From Prevotellaceae bacterium UBA2718 (lineage in GTDB: Bacteria > Bacteroidota > Bacteroidia > Bacteroidales > Bacteroidaceae), in the NCBI GenBank assembly GCA_002353975.1, contig DEKQ01000161.1, positions 1-18,424 of the forward strand: a stretch of 18,424 bases of DNA, given 5' to 3'. The translations under genes and the position numbers were made by a program. The notes beneath the pieces were generated by a model. That model searched no databases and had not been told where the DNA came from. It was given only the letters and a program-made list of their open reading frames with translations. This document shows, in pieces, positions 6,799 to 15,375 of this stretch (position 1 is its first letter; each line of letters opens with the position of its first letter).

Positions 6799-9684
6799 TC
6801 ACTTAATCTTCGGCTTCAGCTCGTCGGGCGAATCATTTGTGAACATATTTACCGGCGGGGCTGTCTTGGTAAAGAAATCGCTGACGGTCTCAATGCCTAA
6901 AGACATCGCGGGGTTGAAGTCGGGGCTCTGCATATAGTCAAGTATAGCCTTTCGCATCTGCCGTGCCACTGGGCGCCGGTCCAGATTGTCGGTTATATCC
7001 ATCGTGGTCATAAGCAGACGGCCACGCCCTACGCGAGCCTCGATGAGCATACCCAGCTTGCGCGACACGTGCCAGGTGTCTATGGGCTGTATCGGCGATT
7101 GGTAATCCTCAGGCAATTCCATCAGGTTCATCACCTGTGCCTTGTTCAACAGCTCCCACCAGTTGAGGTTGCTCCAGTCGTCTGTGGGGAACCCGTGCCT
7201 GAAGAGCGGGTGCTGCGTGTCTATGTAAGCACCTGTGGTGTGCGGCGGACGCATCTTGAACCATGAGGTATTCCAGAACACCGGCAGGTAGGTCTGCTTC
7301 ACATCGTTGCCCAGCGTGACGCGCCCAGCCGCCGTAAGCAGCACCGTCCCGCCACGGCGAAGCACCTTCAGCGTCTTGGCATCGAGGGTGTCGGAGATGT
7401 GGATCCTTGTTCCCTGCGGAGCGCTCGGCACTTCTTTGCGAAGCAAAGCGTCACAAGTGCCGAGCGGTGACGCTTTGCTCTGCAAAGAACCGCTGGGCAC
7501 AGTGGCGGGATAGACCCAGAAGTCCCAATGGTTATGGCCATTCACTGCCGAAGAACCATCAGAGGCTGCAGCAAGACTCACGGAGAGCGTGAACTTTGCA
7601 GGATTGCTGAAGGAGCGGAGCGGCAGCGTGACAGTGCCTAAAGGATTGTTCTTGCCCACAGGAATTGAGGCAGAATCGAAGGTACCTCGCGCCACTATCT
7701 GCTTCTGTTCGTCCGTTATTTCATACGTGGCCTGCACATTCTGCCCGTCCGTTTCGGAGGCATTATAGACCTCAACAGGCACTCGCAAGGTGTCGGAAGT
7801 GGTATAGACGAACTTAGGGAAACGTGCCAATGGCACCACAGTGCTGCAGAACTCGCGCCAGTCAGAGGCGGTGCAGTAACCCTTCTCACGCCAGAAGGCA
7901 TTGAGGACGCCCACCAGCGCGGTTCCCTGGCCGCTGTAGTCGTTAAGGCCCAGCAGCTGGAAGCCTGCATAATCCTTCGTGCGCAGATTGCGCTCTATCT
8001 CGTATTTATAGCACAGAGTCTGGAGATGGCCGCTGGCCATGAGGAACTTCTCGCCCATACCGTCCATGCCATTATCGCGCAACAGGTCGCGGAAGATTTC
8101 AAAATTGTCTGCCTTATAGGCTCCGGTGTATTGCGAAATCTCCTTAAAGTCAGGGAAAGCGCACCACTGTCCCTTCTCGTGGGTGATGATGGGAGTATTG
8201 TTGGGCACTGAGTCCTTATAGTTACGGGGAAACTCTATGCCGCTGTAGTAGTCATCGTCTGACGACGGAGCGCGCTTGTTCCATTCGTCAAGTCCGCGTG
8301 CTCCACCCTTCACGTGGAACTCTGAGCCGAAATCCCACGCCCAGCCGCCACCGACGGAGGCACCGGCATAGATGCGCGTAGGGTCATATTGTTTCATCTC
8401 CTTCACCCAGTCGCGCACGTATGGCACCCAGTCTCCAGCCGGCTCATTGCCTGCCGCCATCATCAGCAGCGAGGGATGGCTGCCGTAAGTGTCTATGATG
8501 CGACGGGATTCATCCAGCAGGTACTGGTCAATGGCCATGCCCCGGCGCAACTTGACACCGTGATTGGGCCATGAGGGACCCTCGGGCTGCAGGTAAATAC
8601 CAACCTTGTCGGCGGCACAGAAGGCAGCCTCAGGAGGACAGTAGCTGTGGAACCTCACGTGATTGAGGCCATACTCCTTGCACTTACGGAAGATGCGAAG
8701 CCACTCAGCCTCATCCGTAGGCGGGTAACCCGTCAAGGGGAAGACGCAGTTCTCCACCGTGCCGCGCAGGAATATCCTCTTGCCATTAAGGATGAGTTGG
8801 CGTCCATCAACGGCAATATCGCGCAGACCAAAAGTCACGGGTATCTCATGCCCCCGATACGTTACCGTGCGTGTATAGAGCTGAGGATGGAACTCATCCC
8901 AAGGCTGCACATCATCGCCCAGCGCAAGATGGAATGTAGTATCGTTGATGAGAATATCTACGGTGCGTGCCTTCACGTCGGCTACCACCCTCTTTCGCCA
9001 TACGAGCGGGGCTGCCTGAAGCTCTATGCGCCCCGTTATGCCGTTCCAATTGCCCTGCGTCTGGTCAGTCACAGAGTGGGAATCCTGACCTACGCAGACA
9101 TTCTCGATGCCGTTATAGACACGGATGGCAATCTCATTCTCGCGTCCGGGCTGGATAAACCGCGTGACATCGTACTGATGCGGCGTGGATAGGCTCATCT
9201 GATGCCCCACCTCACGACCGTTGACAAACACCGTCGTCTCTATGTGCGGACGCTCCAAATAGAGCACAATGCTGCCCGACTTGCTCCACGACTGAGGCAC
9301 GCTGACCGTGCGCCTGTACCACGCGTTGCCCACATAGTGCTTCCCGGGGGTGAGGAAGAACGGGAATTTCATCTGGCCCTCATGCCTGTACTTCTCCATG
9401 TAGGGGTTGAAATAGTACGAGGAATCATATAGCGAGCCGGTCCACCGGGTGCTGACGCTGATGGGGTTGCCTTTGCCATTGGTCAGCATAGAGCCTGGCA
9501 GAGTAACACGGTCGGTATAGAGTGAAGAGTGAAGAGTGAAGAGTGAAGAATTGGCTTCCGCTCCTTGCTCAATGGCGAAATCCCACGTCCCCGCAAGAGA
9601 GATGACACGCTGTGCGGACATACTGCTGAATGAGAAGAGGAATATGAAGATGAAAGACAACAATATAGTCAGGAAATGTTTCAT
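6799..9684 (-). CDS. GH2-family exo-beta-glycosidase, secreted
   Basis: The product is 961 residues with a signal peptide (probable cut after SMSA, residue 24), so it acts in the periplasm or at the surface. The N-terminal sugar-binding jelly roll (about 28-225) contains LAGTWDF, WYRRTVSVP and LYLERPHIETTVFVNG. A TIM barrel begins near LNGKRIFLRGTVEN (299-312). The acid/base glutamate is E414 in AAGNEPAG, and E503 in THEKGQW is the likely nucleophile. A C-terminal beta-rich part follows. The substrate is probably a beta-galactoside or beta-hexuronide, but the exact one cannot be read from sequence. It follows the GH35 gene by 42 bases. Oddities are a heptamer-encoded SSLFTLHSSL at 46-55, a 23-codon palindromic insert near 733-755, and a very short second Ig-like domain (about 230-265). 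Confidence 0.88.
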   Translation of the reverse strand: MKHFLTILLSFIFIFLFSFSSMSAQRVISLAGTWDFAIEQGAEANSSLFTLHSSLYTDRVTLPGSMLTNGKGNPISVSTRWTGSLYDSSYYFNPYMEKYRHEGQMKFPFFLTPGKHYVGNAWYRRTVSVPQSWSKSGSIVLYLERPHIETTVFVNGREVGHQMSLSTPHQYDVTRFIQPGRENEIAIRVYNGIENVCVGQDSHSVTDQTQGNWNGITGRIELQAAPLVWRKRVVADVKARTVDILINDTTFHLALGDDVQPWDEFHPQLYTRTVTYRGHEIPVTFGLRDIAVDGRQLILNGKRIFLRGTVENCVFPLTGYPPTDEAEWLRIFRKCKEYGLNHVRFHSYCPPEAAFCAADKVGIYLQPEGPSWPNHGVKLRRGMAIDQYLLDESRRIIDTYGSHPSLLMMAAGNEPAGDWVPYVRDWVKEMKQYDPTRIYAGASVGGGWAWDFGSEFHVKGGARGLDEWNKRAPSSDDDYYSGIEFPRNYKDSVPNNTPIITHEKGQWCAFPDFKEISQYTGAYKADNFEIFRDLLRDNGMDGMGEKFLMASGHLQTLCYKYEIERNLRTKDYAGFQLLGLNDYSGQGTALVGVLNAFWREKGYCTASDWREFCSTVVPLARFPKFVYTTSDTLRVPVEVYNASETDGQNVQATYEITDEQKQIVARGTFDSASIPVGKNNPLGTVTLPLRSFSNPAKFTLSVSLAAASDGSSAVNGHNHWDFWVYPATVPSGSLQSKASPLGTCDALLRKEVPSAPQGTRIHISDTLDAKTLKVLRRGGTVLLTAAGRVTLGNDVKQTYLPVFWNTSWFKMRPPHTTGAYIDTQHPLFRHGFPTDDWSNLNWWELLNKAQVMNLMELPEDYQSPIQPIDTWHVSRKLGMLIEARVGRGRLLMTTMDITDNLDRRPVARQMRKAILDYMQSPDFNPAMSLGIETVSDFFTKTAPPVNMFTNDSPDELKPKIK
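7422..7500 (-). repeat. In-frame palindromic insert in the GH2 gene
   Basis: CGCTCGGCACTT (7422-7433) pairs perfectly with AAGTGCCGAGCG (7455-7466), enclosing CTTTGC GAA GCAAAG (7434-7448). A second fold pairs 7434-7454 with 7467-7487, with only the central three bases unmatched. On the coding strand the imperfect direct repeats GTGCCCAGCG (7500-7491) and GTGCCGAGCG (7431-7422) are 69 bases apart, exactly 23 codons. The insert encodes roughly residues 731-753 of the protein, between a beta-domain and the segment starting RIHISDTLD. Confidence 0.7.
9521..9550 (-). repeat. (AGTGAAG)4 heptamer array inside the GH2 gene
   Basis: Four perfect copies of AGTGAAG (9521-9548) are followed by AA. On the coding strand they encode SSLFTLHSSL, residues 46-55, in a loop of the N-terminal domain, just before the TLPGSM strand. 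The preceding codons (AEAN) also match those at the array in the DUF5107 gene. Confidence 0.92.
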
Positions 9685-9726
9685 ACTTTATTGTTTGTTA
9701 TAGGTTATTTGGCTGCGCTTTCTTCC

Positions 9727-11754
9727 TTAGCGCCACGTTATTTCTACTTTCTTCACGCTCTCGCCCGCTGTCTTATCAGCCTCGCGGGGCAGGTATATGG
9801 GTGCATCAGGCTGCCAGGGAAGGATGCGAAGTTCCAGCTCGGTGCAGCCCTCCGGCAGTCGCCACAGGCCATAGAGGAAGGGACGCCCATACTGGAAGTG
9901 GTCGGCCACGAGTTTTCCATTTGCATAAAGCCGTGCGCAGTCACCCTGATAGTTGATGCTTAAGAGTGAAGAGTGAAGAGTGAAGAGTGAAGAATCAGGA
10001 AATGTAATCTTATAGATGGCGGCCTGTTCCCAGTCGCTCTCTGACGGTGCTTCGGCCACCTTGGCCTTGCCTTTCACGATGGTGCGCAGCGCTCCGGCCT
10101 CCTTAACCTTCTGGCAAGAGACCTTAAATCCTATATCTTCGTGCCCACGGACAGGCATGAACAGGTGTTCGGCAGCCTCCTGAGTCAGCAGGTATATGTT
10201 ATTATATACCGGTTTTTTAGTTCCTTTGGGCTTCACATTCTTCATGGTCTTACCGTTTTGTAAGGCTATGGTGGTGGGAATGCCTTTCACCTGCATCATG
10301 TATATCTTACCGTCGCGCTTCGCCACAATCTGCGCCGTAGCGTATTTTATGCCGTCTATATTCACCGGGAAGACGGCTATGCACCCGGCGGGGATGGTCA
10401 GTTTAGGCAGTGTCACACCACATGCTGACAGCTGTACGTTCTTCTTTGCCGAGATGTTTTGCAGCCTTTCGTAGTTGTTGACGAATATAAATCCGCTCTT
10501 CTCCTGCGAGCGATACGACCAGCGCAACCCGGTGTCCTGCCCCCTTTTCAGGTCCTGCGGAGCAGGGAATGACGCCTCCATCGGTGCCAACAGCTCTGCA
10601 TAGTCCCGCATAAAGAGGTGCAAGGGGCGCAGACGGTAGTATTGCGGATTGGCCTGACCGAACTCTCCCAGCGGTGCTTGGAAGTCGTATGTCTTCACCG
10701 GCAGGTCATTGTTGGCCGTGCCCAGTGTGCGCTGAGTCTCGTTGAGGGTGATGCCCGTGGTGCTCTCTGGATTGGTCCCGCCGTGATACATATAATAACC
10801 CAGCAGGTTAGAGCCGCTGCCCAGCTTCACAACCGCCATCGAATAGGTGTCGTCAGTATAGATATACGGGCGACGATGGTATGCCGTTGCCATGCCACCG
10901 CCCAGCTCGCAGGTGAAATAAGGATACTGTTCGTCGCCTTTGTTGACCTTCTCTTCCTGCTTGCCTAACAAGTCGGTGCCTATAGCAGTCGATGAACGGA
11001 AGCCTTTGAAGTTAAAGGCTTTGTAGTAGTTACCGACACATTCCTTCGTCTCTTTATCCCAGAAACCGTCGGCATAGTCGCCATAGAGCGGTATCATCTC
11101 GCCGAAGGGCACGGGCTTTGAGAGCTCCGGCCAGCCGGTGCGGGTGTAGAAAGGCAGGTCAAAACCTATGCTGAGGGCAATCTTCTTCAGCGCCATCAGA
11201 TAGTCACCCGAGCCGCGATACTCGTTGTCGAACTGACAAGAGATAATCGGACCGCCGTCTTTCCACTGCAGTCCCTGCACCTGTGTGAATATCTGCCGGT
11301 AGAGTTTCTCCACGTAAGCGAGGAATACACGGTCCTGAGAGCGCAGCTTGCAGCCCTTGGAGAACATCCAGTCAGGTATGCCGCCATTGCGCACCTCACC
11401 GTGACAGAAAGGCCCGATGCGGAGAATGACAGGCATCTGCTGTTCCTTGCACACCTCAAGGAAGCTGCGCAGGTTGCGCTGACCGCTCCAGTTGAACACG
11501 CCCTCCTGCTCCTCCACATGGTTCCAGAACACGTAGGTGGCGATGATGGTCACCCCACCCTCTTTAATTTTTCTCACCTCGTCGGCCCATTCTGCGGCAG
11601 GGATGCGCGAGTAGTGCACCTCGCCCATGACTGGACAGACGCGCTGACCATCAATAATCAGGCTCTGACTGTCCCATGTAACCGTTGGCACAGCGGCCCA
11701 GCCTTCTATGGCTGCGACTGCCAACAGGAGTATCATTATGATTCTGTGTTTCAT
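9727..11754 (-). CDS. GH35-family beta-galactosidase-like enzyme, secreted
   Basis: The product is 675 residues from the ATG at 11754. The open frame continues 44 codons upstream, but there it only overlaps the DUF5107 gene, and MKHRIIMILLLAVAAIEGWA is a clear signal peptide. The GH35 barrel follows, with EVHYSRIPAAEWADEVRKIK near 45-64 and IGPFCHGEVRNGGIPDWM near 113-130. Acid/base E178 lies in PIISCQFDNEY. The nucleophile is probably E283 in FTCELGGGM, a variant of the usual TE-x-W site. C-terminal beta-domains include DYQGD-like NYQGDCARLYANGKL (601-615). GH35 enzymes release terminal beta-galactose, and the site variant means other beta-glycosides are possible. The start overlaps the DUF5107 stop as ATGA, so translation is coupled. 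A heptamer array encodes SSLFTLHSSL at 588-597. Confidence 0.88.
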   Translation of the reverse strand: MKHRIIMILLLAVAAIEGWAAVPTVTWDSQSLIIDGQRVCPVMGEVHYSRIPAAEWADEVRKIKEGGVTIIATYVFWNHVEEQEGVFNWSGQRNLRSFLEVCKEQQMPVILRIGPFCHGEVRNGGIPDWMFSKGCKLRSQDRVFLAYVEKLYRQIFTQVQGLQWKDGGPIISCQFDNEYRGSGDYLMALKKIALSIGFDLPFYTRTGWPELSKPVPFGEMIPLYGDYADGFWDKETKECVGNYYKAFNFKGFRSSTAIGTDLLGKQEEKVNKGDEQYPYFTCELGGGMATAYHRRPYIYTDDTYSMAVVKLGSGSNLLGYYMYHGGTNPESTTGITLNETQRTLGTANNDLPVKTYDFQAPLGEFGQANPQYYRLRPLHLFMRDYAELLAPMEASFPAPQDLKRGQDTGLRWSYRSQEKSGFIFVNNYERLQNISAKKNVQLSACGVTLPKLTIPAGCIAVFPVNIDGIKYATAQIVAKRDGKIYMMQVKGIPTTIALQNGKTMKNVKPKGTKKPVYNNIYLLTQEAAEHLFMPVRGHEDIGFKVSCQKVKEAGALRTIVKGKAKVAEAPSESDWEQAAIYKITFPDSSLFTLHSSLLSINYQGDCARLYANGKLVADHFQYGRPFLYGLWRLPEGCTELELRILPWQPDAPIYLPREADKTAGESVKKVEITWR
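9965..9994 (-). repeat. (AGTGAAG)4 heptamer array inside the GH35 gene
   Basis: Four perfect copies of AGTGAAG (9965-9992) are followed by AA, identical to the arrays at 9521 and 12166. They encode SSLFTLHSSL, residues 588-597, between the strands ending YKITFP and starting LSINY in the C-terminal jelly roll, where a surface loop is expected. Confidence 0.92.
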
Positions 11755-14700
11755 TGTGCTATAAGTGTTTGAAAGGCCTGAATGCCTTGGTGGTTGATAT
11801 CCAGTTTGCTTACTTCTGACAGATAACGCTGTGCACGCTCCTTGTCGCCCAAACCGAAGTAGCCCAATGCAAGCATATAGAGGCAATGTATGCGGTTCTT
11901 CGCGTCCAGGGAGTCCTCCCAGATGAGCAGGTCGGGGAGCGAAACGGCAAAGTAGTCCATGATGACATGCTCAAAGAAATGCTGCTTGCCATAGTTCACG
12001 AGCTTGTAGAAGCGTCCGTTGGCCTCACCGTCACGCCCCAGCTTGCGCAGCGCCAGACCCTGATAGAATATCTTGTCGGGTTTGGCATCATTGTAATACA
12101 TTGCGGCAGCAGGTTCCTGCGGGCCTTTCGTAGCCTCTTCCCAGCACTGGCGAGCCTTGGCTTTTAGTGAAGAGTGAAGAGTGAAGAGTGAAGAATTTGC
12201 TTCTGCTTTCAGTTCATAGGCGATGCCGAGGAAATAGTAGAAGTCGTTCTCCTGGGCTCCATACAACTTGCCTTCACCCAGATGGTGCGGGTACTCCAGG
12301 CACTGCTCCAGCAGGGTGATAGCCTTATCTGCATCGTTATCTTTTATGGCAATCTTTGCCAGCTCCATTCGACATATCTGATACTGCCCCGACACCTTTC
12401 CTTCACCGCCTTCCCACGGATGGAACTGGCGCTTGTCCAGTTTCTTGCGGGCCTCATCATAGCGTCCAAGCTGATTGAGCAATGTTATTTCCTCCAGCAC
12501 GAGGTCATCGCGCTGCTCTATCAGTTCAGGGTATTTCTGAAGATTATCAAGGCGGAACTGATGTGGTTTCTGCAACCGCTTGTAGAGCTGGTCCAGCTCC
12601 ATCAACGTGCGGGCATCGCTCGTGTCAAGCGCAAATGCCTTTTCCATATATTCAATCGCGAGTCTCCCCCTCTCTTCGGAGGGGGTTGGGGGGAGGTTCT
12701 TATTGAACCGAGCCAGCGCCAGATTGCGCCAAACGATGGGGAACTGAGGGTCAAGACGGGCAGAAAGTTCCCAGTTCTCGATTGCCAAATCATACTGACG
12801 CGCCGCATAATAGAGGCAGCCGAGATAGTAAGGAGCCTTTGCCCCACTTGGATTCTCGCGCTTTGCGGCCTCCAGCGCAATCACATCCTCATTGCGATTG
12901 GGGAAGCAATAGTCAGGACAAGCATCCTCGGCCTTCTGCCACTGGCCCTGATAATAGTATGTCATAGGCGTCACGGCACCCTGTTGTTCAGCCAACTGCC
13001 ATATCGCGTGTGCCTCATCGTCAAGTCCCGCAGCGCAATAGTCGAGTGCCACCTCATCATAGTTCTTTGCCAAACCCTGCAGCATGGCGGTCATCTCGTC
13101 AAGCACTTCCTGCTTGCCGCTGGCCAAGTAAAGCTCATAGCGGCAGCCATAGTTGAACGGGTCAAGCTGCAAAGCCTCCCGGCACACCGTCTCTGCGCAG
13201 TCCTTTTGCCCCATGAGACGCAGCACGGCAGCCTTCAATGCCAATGCCTTCTGGTTGTGTGCGCCGAATATGAGGCATCGGTTCAGCTCGTCCAAGGCAT
13301 CGTCCAGCCTGCCCTGCCTTACCGAAATCTTTGCTGCCTCAAAATAGCCTGCATCAGCCTGGGCCTTGCTCCATGTGGCCTTCCAGAACAGTTCGTAGGC
13401 TTCATCATACTGACCCTGATACTTCAGCGCGAGGGCGAGATTGTAGATTGGCTCGCTGTCATAGGGGTTTGGGTTGCGTTTCTGCGACAGTTTCACGGCC
13501 TTGCGCAGATAGTCCTCAGCCTTGCCGAAGCGCCCCCTGCGGACATACCACAGGCCCAGCTGGTTCAGGCAGCGTATGTCGTTGGGGTCACGGCGCAGGG
13601 CTTCCTCGTAATAGTCAACAGGACTCCACGTGGCATGACGGTACTGCTCCAGGTGCAGGCCGGTGAGATAGAGCTGTTCGTTGGTCTTTATCTGCTCAGG
13701 CAGCAGTGCGGCCTCAGCGCTGTCGGGGATGGGGCGTATCTCATCGCTCTCAGCATGCCACTGCATCACGGGGCGTTCCTTGCCGTAAAGCGTCTTGCAT
13801 ATCACGAGGTTGAGCGCGCCGAACGAGGCGTCCCTTACGTCAACAGTCTCCGTAAGCACCTGCTCCGGGCACACCGTCACCACCTTATTATAATACTCCT
13901 CACCGCTATCGCTCCGCAATACTATGTGCACTTCCTGCCTTGAGGTGGCGAAAATCTTGAACCGCACAGAGTGCTCTCCTGCCTCCTCAATGTTCATCAT
14001 CAGGTCTTTTGAGGCCTCTTTCACCACGCCCAACTCGCGATAGGGCATGAAATACTGCACGAAATGCTTTTCCTCGTAAGGCATGAGCCACGTGAAGTCA
14101 GGCTGGTTCTCGGTATATACGCCTGCCATCAGTTCGATGTACGGACGGAATCCCTCACGGTCGATGTGCCACTGCCTTGCCTCCTCCGGGCTTGCAGGGT
14201 CGGTCAGGTTGCGGTCCCACGCCTTTCCGAAGTCGCCGTTGCCCCATGTCCACTGCTTCTTGCCGGGCGAGAAGTGGTGGCTGGCAACGTGGAGCATACC
14301 CGCCTGGGTGTCGTTCTCATATCCGCCTTCAAAGTTGAAACGTGAGTTCACACCCATATAGCTGGTGGGCACCTTTATGTTCTTATAGTTTGAGATGTCA
14401 ACGCCCGCTGAATAGTCCATCTTGTAATAGGTTCCCGTGGCAATGGGGAAGCTGCTGACGGCGCGCTTGCCATGGTCAAAGACGGCATTGATGTCTGGCG
14501 GGAACACGCTCTGGTATTGGTCGTTGACCTCCACGGCAGGGTTCGCCCACCACAGGAAGGTCTGCGGCATGTCCGTGCGGTTGTAGAGCACGCCTTTAAT
14601 CTCTAAGTATGCGCAGCCGGGACGCAGCGTGAAGCCCGCCATGCCTTTCTGATGAAACATCTTCTCCATCTCGCTGACCCACACCGTCACGGAGCCGTCC

Positions 14701-15110
14701 TCGTTCTCTTCAAAGCAGGTATCGGCAGGCATATAGGTGGTGGGACGGTGGTGCTGCGGCCAGTTGAACTCTATGCCGCCGCTGATCCACGGCCCGACCA
14801 AGCCCACCAGGGCGGGCTTGATGACGTGATTGTAATAGACGAAGTGGCGCTCACGGATCTTGTCATACGCCATCTGGATGCGCCCACCCAGCTCTGGCAT
14901 AATCATCACCTTGATGTATTCATTCTCCAGGAACACCACATTCCACTCATGCGGCGTGGGCTCATTGGCCATCGACTCAATGACGGGATAGGGATATACC
15001 ACGCCACTTGAGCCCTGATACACACGCTTCTCCAAGAACATCGGGCTCTTCTCGGGCGTTCCGACTTCGTATGTCGGAATAGTAACGGATTCTCTCCAGA
15101 CTTTTACCAT
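11751..15110 (-). CDS. DUF5107 protein with C-terminal TPR repeats
   Basis: The product is 1119 residues from the ATG at 15110 (MVKVWRESVTIPTYEVG), preceded by an A-rich AAAAAGAGAA. A TTG 33 bases upstream is in frame but less likely. The N-terminal part (about 25-380) is DUF5107, related to galactose-mutarotase-like beta-sandwich folds, with MPELGGR (71-77) and GGIEFNWPQHHRP (111-123). From about residue 495 to the end are tetratricopeptide-type helical repeats, for example LGLWYVRRGRFGKAEDYLRK. There is no signal peptide, so it is probably cytosolic. The biochemical role of the family is unknown to me; binding or modifying a sugar from the neighbouring enzymes is inference. It ends in an ATGA overlap with GH35. 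Two repeat-derived peptides interrupt the TPR region: LPPTPSEERG (806-815) and SSLFTLHSSL (973-982). Confidence 0.88.
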   Translation of the reverse strand: MVKVWRESVTIPTYEVGTPEKSPMFLEKRVYQGSSGVVYPYPVIESMANEPTPHEWNVVFLENEYIKVMIMPELGGRIQMAYDKIRERHFVYYNHVIKPALVGLVGPWISGGIEFNWPQHHRPTTYMPADTCFEENEDGSVTVWVSEMEKMFHQKGMAGFTLRPGCAYLEIKGVLYNRTDMPQTFLWWANPAVEVNDQYQSVFPPDINAVFDHGKRAVSSFPIATGTYYKMDYSAGVDISNYKNIKVPTSYMGVNSRFNFEGGYENDTQAGMLHVASHHFSPGKKQWTWGNGDFGKAWDRNLTDPASPEEARQWHIDREGFRPYIELMAGVYTENQPDFTWLMPYEEKHFVQYFMPYRELGVVKEASKDLMMNIEEAGEHSVRFKIFATSRQEVHIVLRSDSGEEYYNKVVTVCPEQVLTETVDVRDASFGALNLVICKTLYGKERPVMQWHAESDEIRPIPDSAEAALLPEQIKTNEQLYLTGLHLEQYRHATWSPVDYYEEALRRDPNDIRCLNQLGLWYVRRGRFGKAEDYLRKAVKLSQKRNPNPYDSEPIYNLALALKYQGQYDEAYELFWKATWSKAQADAGYFEAAKISVRQGRLDDALDELNRCLIFGAHNQKALALKAAVLRLMGQKDCAETVCREALQLDPFNYGCRYELYLASGKQEVLDEMTAMLQGLAKNYDEVALDYCAAGLDDEAHAIWQLAEQQGAVTPMTYYYQGQWQKAEDACPDYCFPNRNEDVIALEAAKRENPSGAKAPYYLGCLYYAARQYDLAIENWELSARLDPQFPIVWRNLALARFNKNLPPTPSEERGRLAIEYMEKAFALDTSDARTLMELDQLYKRLQKPHQFRLDNLQKYPELIEQRDDLVLEEITLLNQLGRYDEARKKLDKRQFHPWEGGEGKVSGQYQICRMELAKIAIKDNDADKAITLLEQCLEYPHHLGEGKLYGAQENDFYYFLGIAYELKAEANSSLFTLHSSLKAKARQCWEEATKGPQEPAAAMYYNDAKPDKIFYQGLALRKLGRDGEANGRFYKLVNYGKQHFFEHVIMDYFAVSLPDLLIWEDSLDAKNRIHCLYMLALGYFGLGDKERAQRYLSEVSKLDINHQGIQAFQTLIAQ
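12166..12195 (-). repeat. (AGTGAAG)4 heptamer array inside the DUF5107 gene
   Basis: Four perfect copies of AGTGAAG (12166-12193) are followed by AA. They encode SSLFTLHSSL, residues 973-982, between two TPR helices (YELKAEAN before, KAKARQCWEEA after). The adjoining DNA also resembles that at 9551, since both encode AEAN before the array. Confidence 0.92.
12661..12698 (-). repeat. In-frame hairpin insert encoding LPPTPSEERG
   Basis: CCCCCTC (7 bases, about 12666-12672) can pair with GAGGGGG (about 12679-12685) across a TCTTCG loop, and a run of G follows (GGTTGGGGGGAGG). On the coding strand this gives NLPPTPSEERGRL, residues 805-817. The peptide is proline-rich and breaks a helical-repeat region between LARFNK and AIEYMEKAF, which would otherwise read as continuous TPR sequence. 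Proline-rich peptides of this style are familiar inserts in Bacteroidetes proteins. Confidence 0.7.
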
Positions 15111-15163
15111 TTCTCTTTTTACAGTATATGTTATGTAGTTCAACTTTCAGAAGTAGCGAGCAT

Positions 15164-15193
15164 ACACTCGGGACGTGGGCTTCCCTGCCCGCG
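15164..15193 (-). repeat. GC-rich palindrome (REP-like), second site
   Basis: CACTCGGGACGTGGGC is followed by TTCCCTGCCCGCG. GGGC can pair with GCCC, and CGGG with CCCG. The words match those at 3226-3298. It lies in the leader of the DUF5107 gene, about 55 bases before the start codon, much as the weaker relative at 2713-2734 lies before the secreted-protein gene. Confidence 0.45.
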
Positions 15194-15375
15194 ATGCCTC
15201 GTCAGCGGCAGTGTTACCACACTGTGTTAACTCAGTTACCAAGCCTTATTCTTATACGGCATTTGAGTTACTAATTCTGCATTTTGAATTAGATTGTTCA
15301 TTTTGTTGTGCCAAAAATATATGTAAACATTGAGGAAACAACCACTGTAGAGCACTCCATCTGTTAGGTAAAGTG

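Noticed and set aside
8647..9192. A 181-codon plus-strand frame
   Set aside because: It is antisense to the GH2 gene and shows no protein family features.
11755..11886. An N-terminal extension of the GH35 frame by 44 codons
   Set aside because: The extension overlaps the DUF5107 coding end, begins upstream of a clear signal peptide, and is incompatible with export.
12282..13943. A 553-codon plus-strand open frame
   Set aside because: It is wholly antisense to the DUF5107/TPR gene, whose family motifs and domain order are clear. The product has no recognisable domain.
15312..15319. A -7 box (TATTTTTG, minus strand) for the DUF5107 gene
   Set aside because: No TTTG-like -33 element lies at 19-21 bases, and the DNA is AT-rich, so chance occurrence is likely. 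Kept only as a weak possibility.
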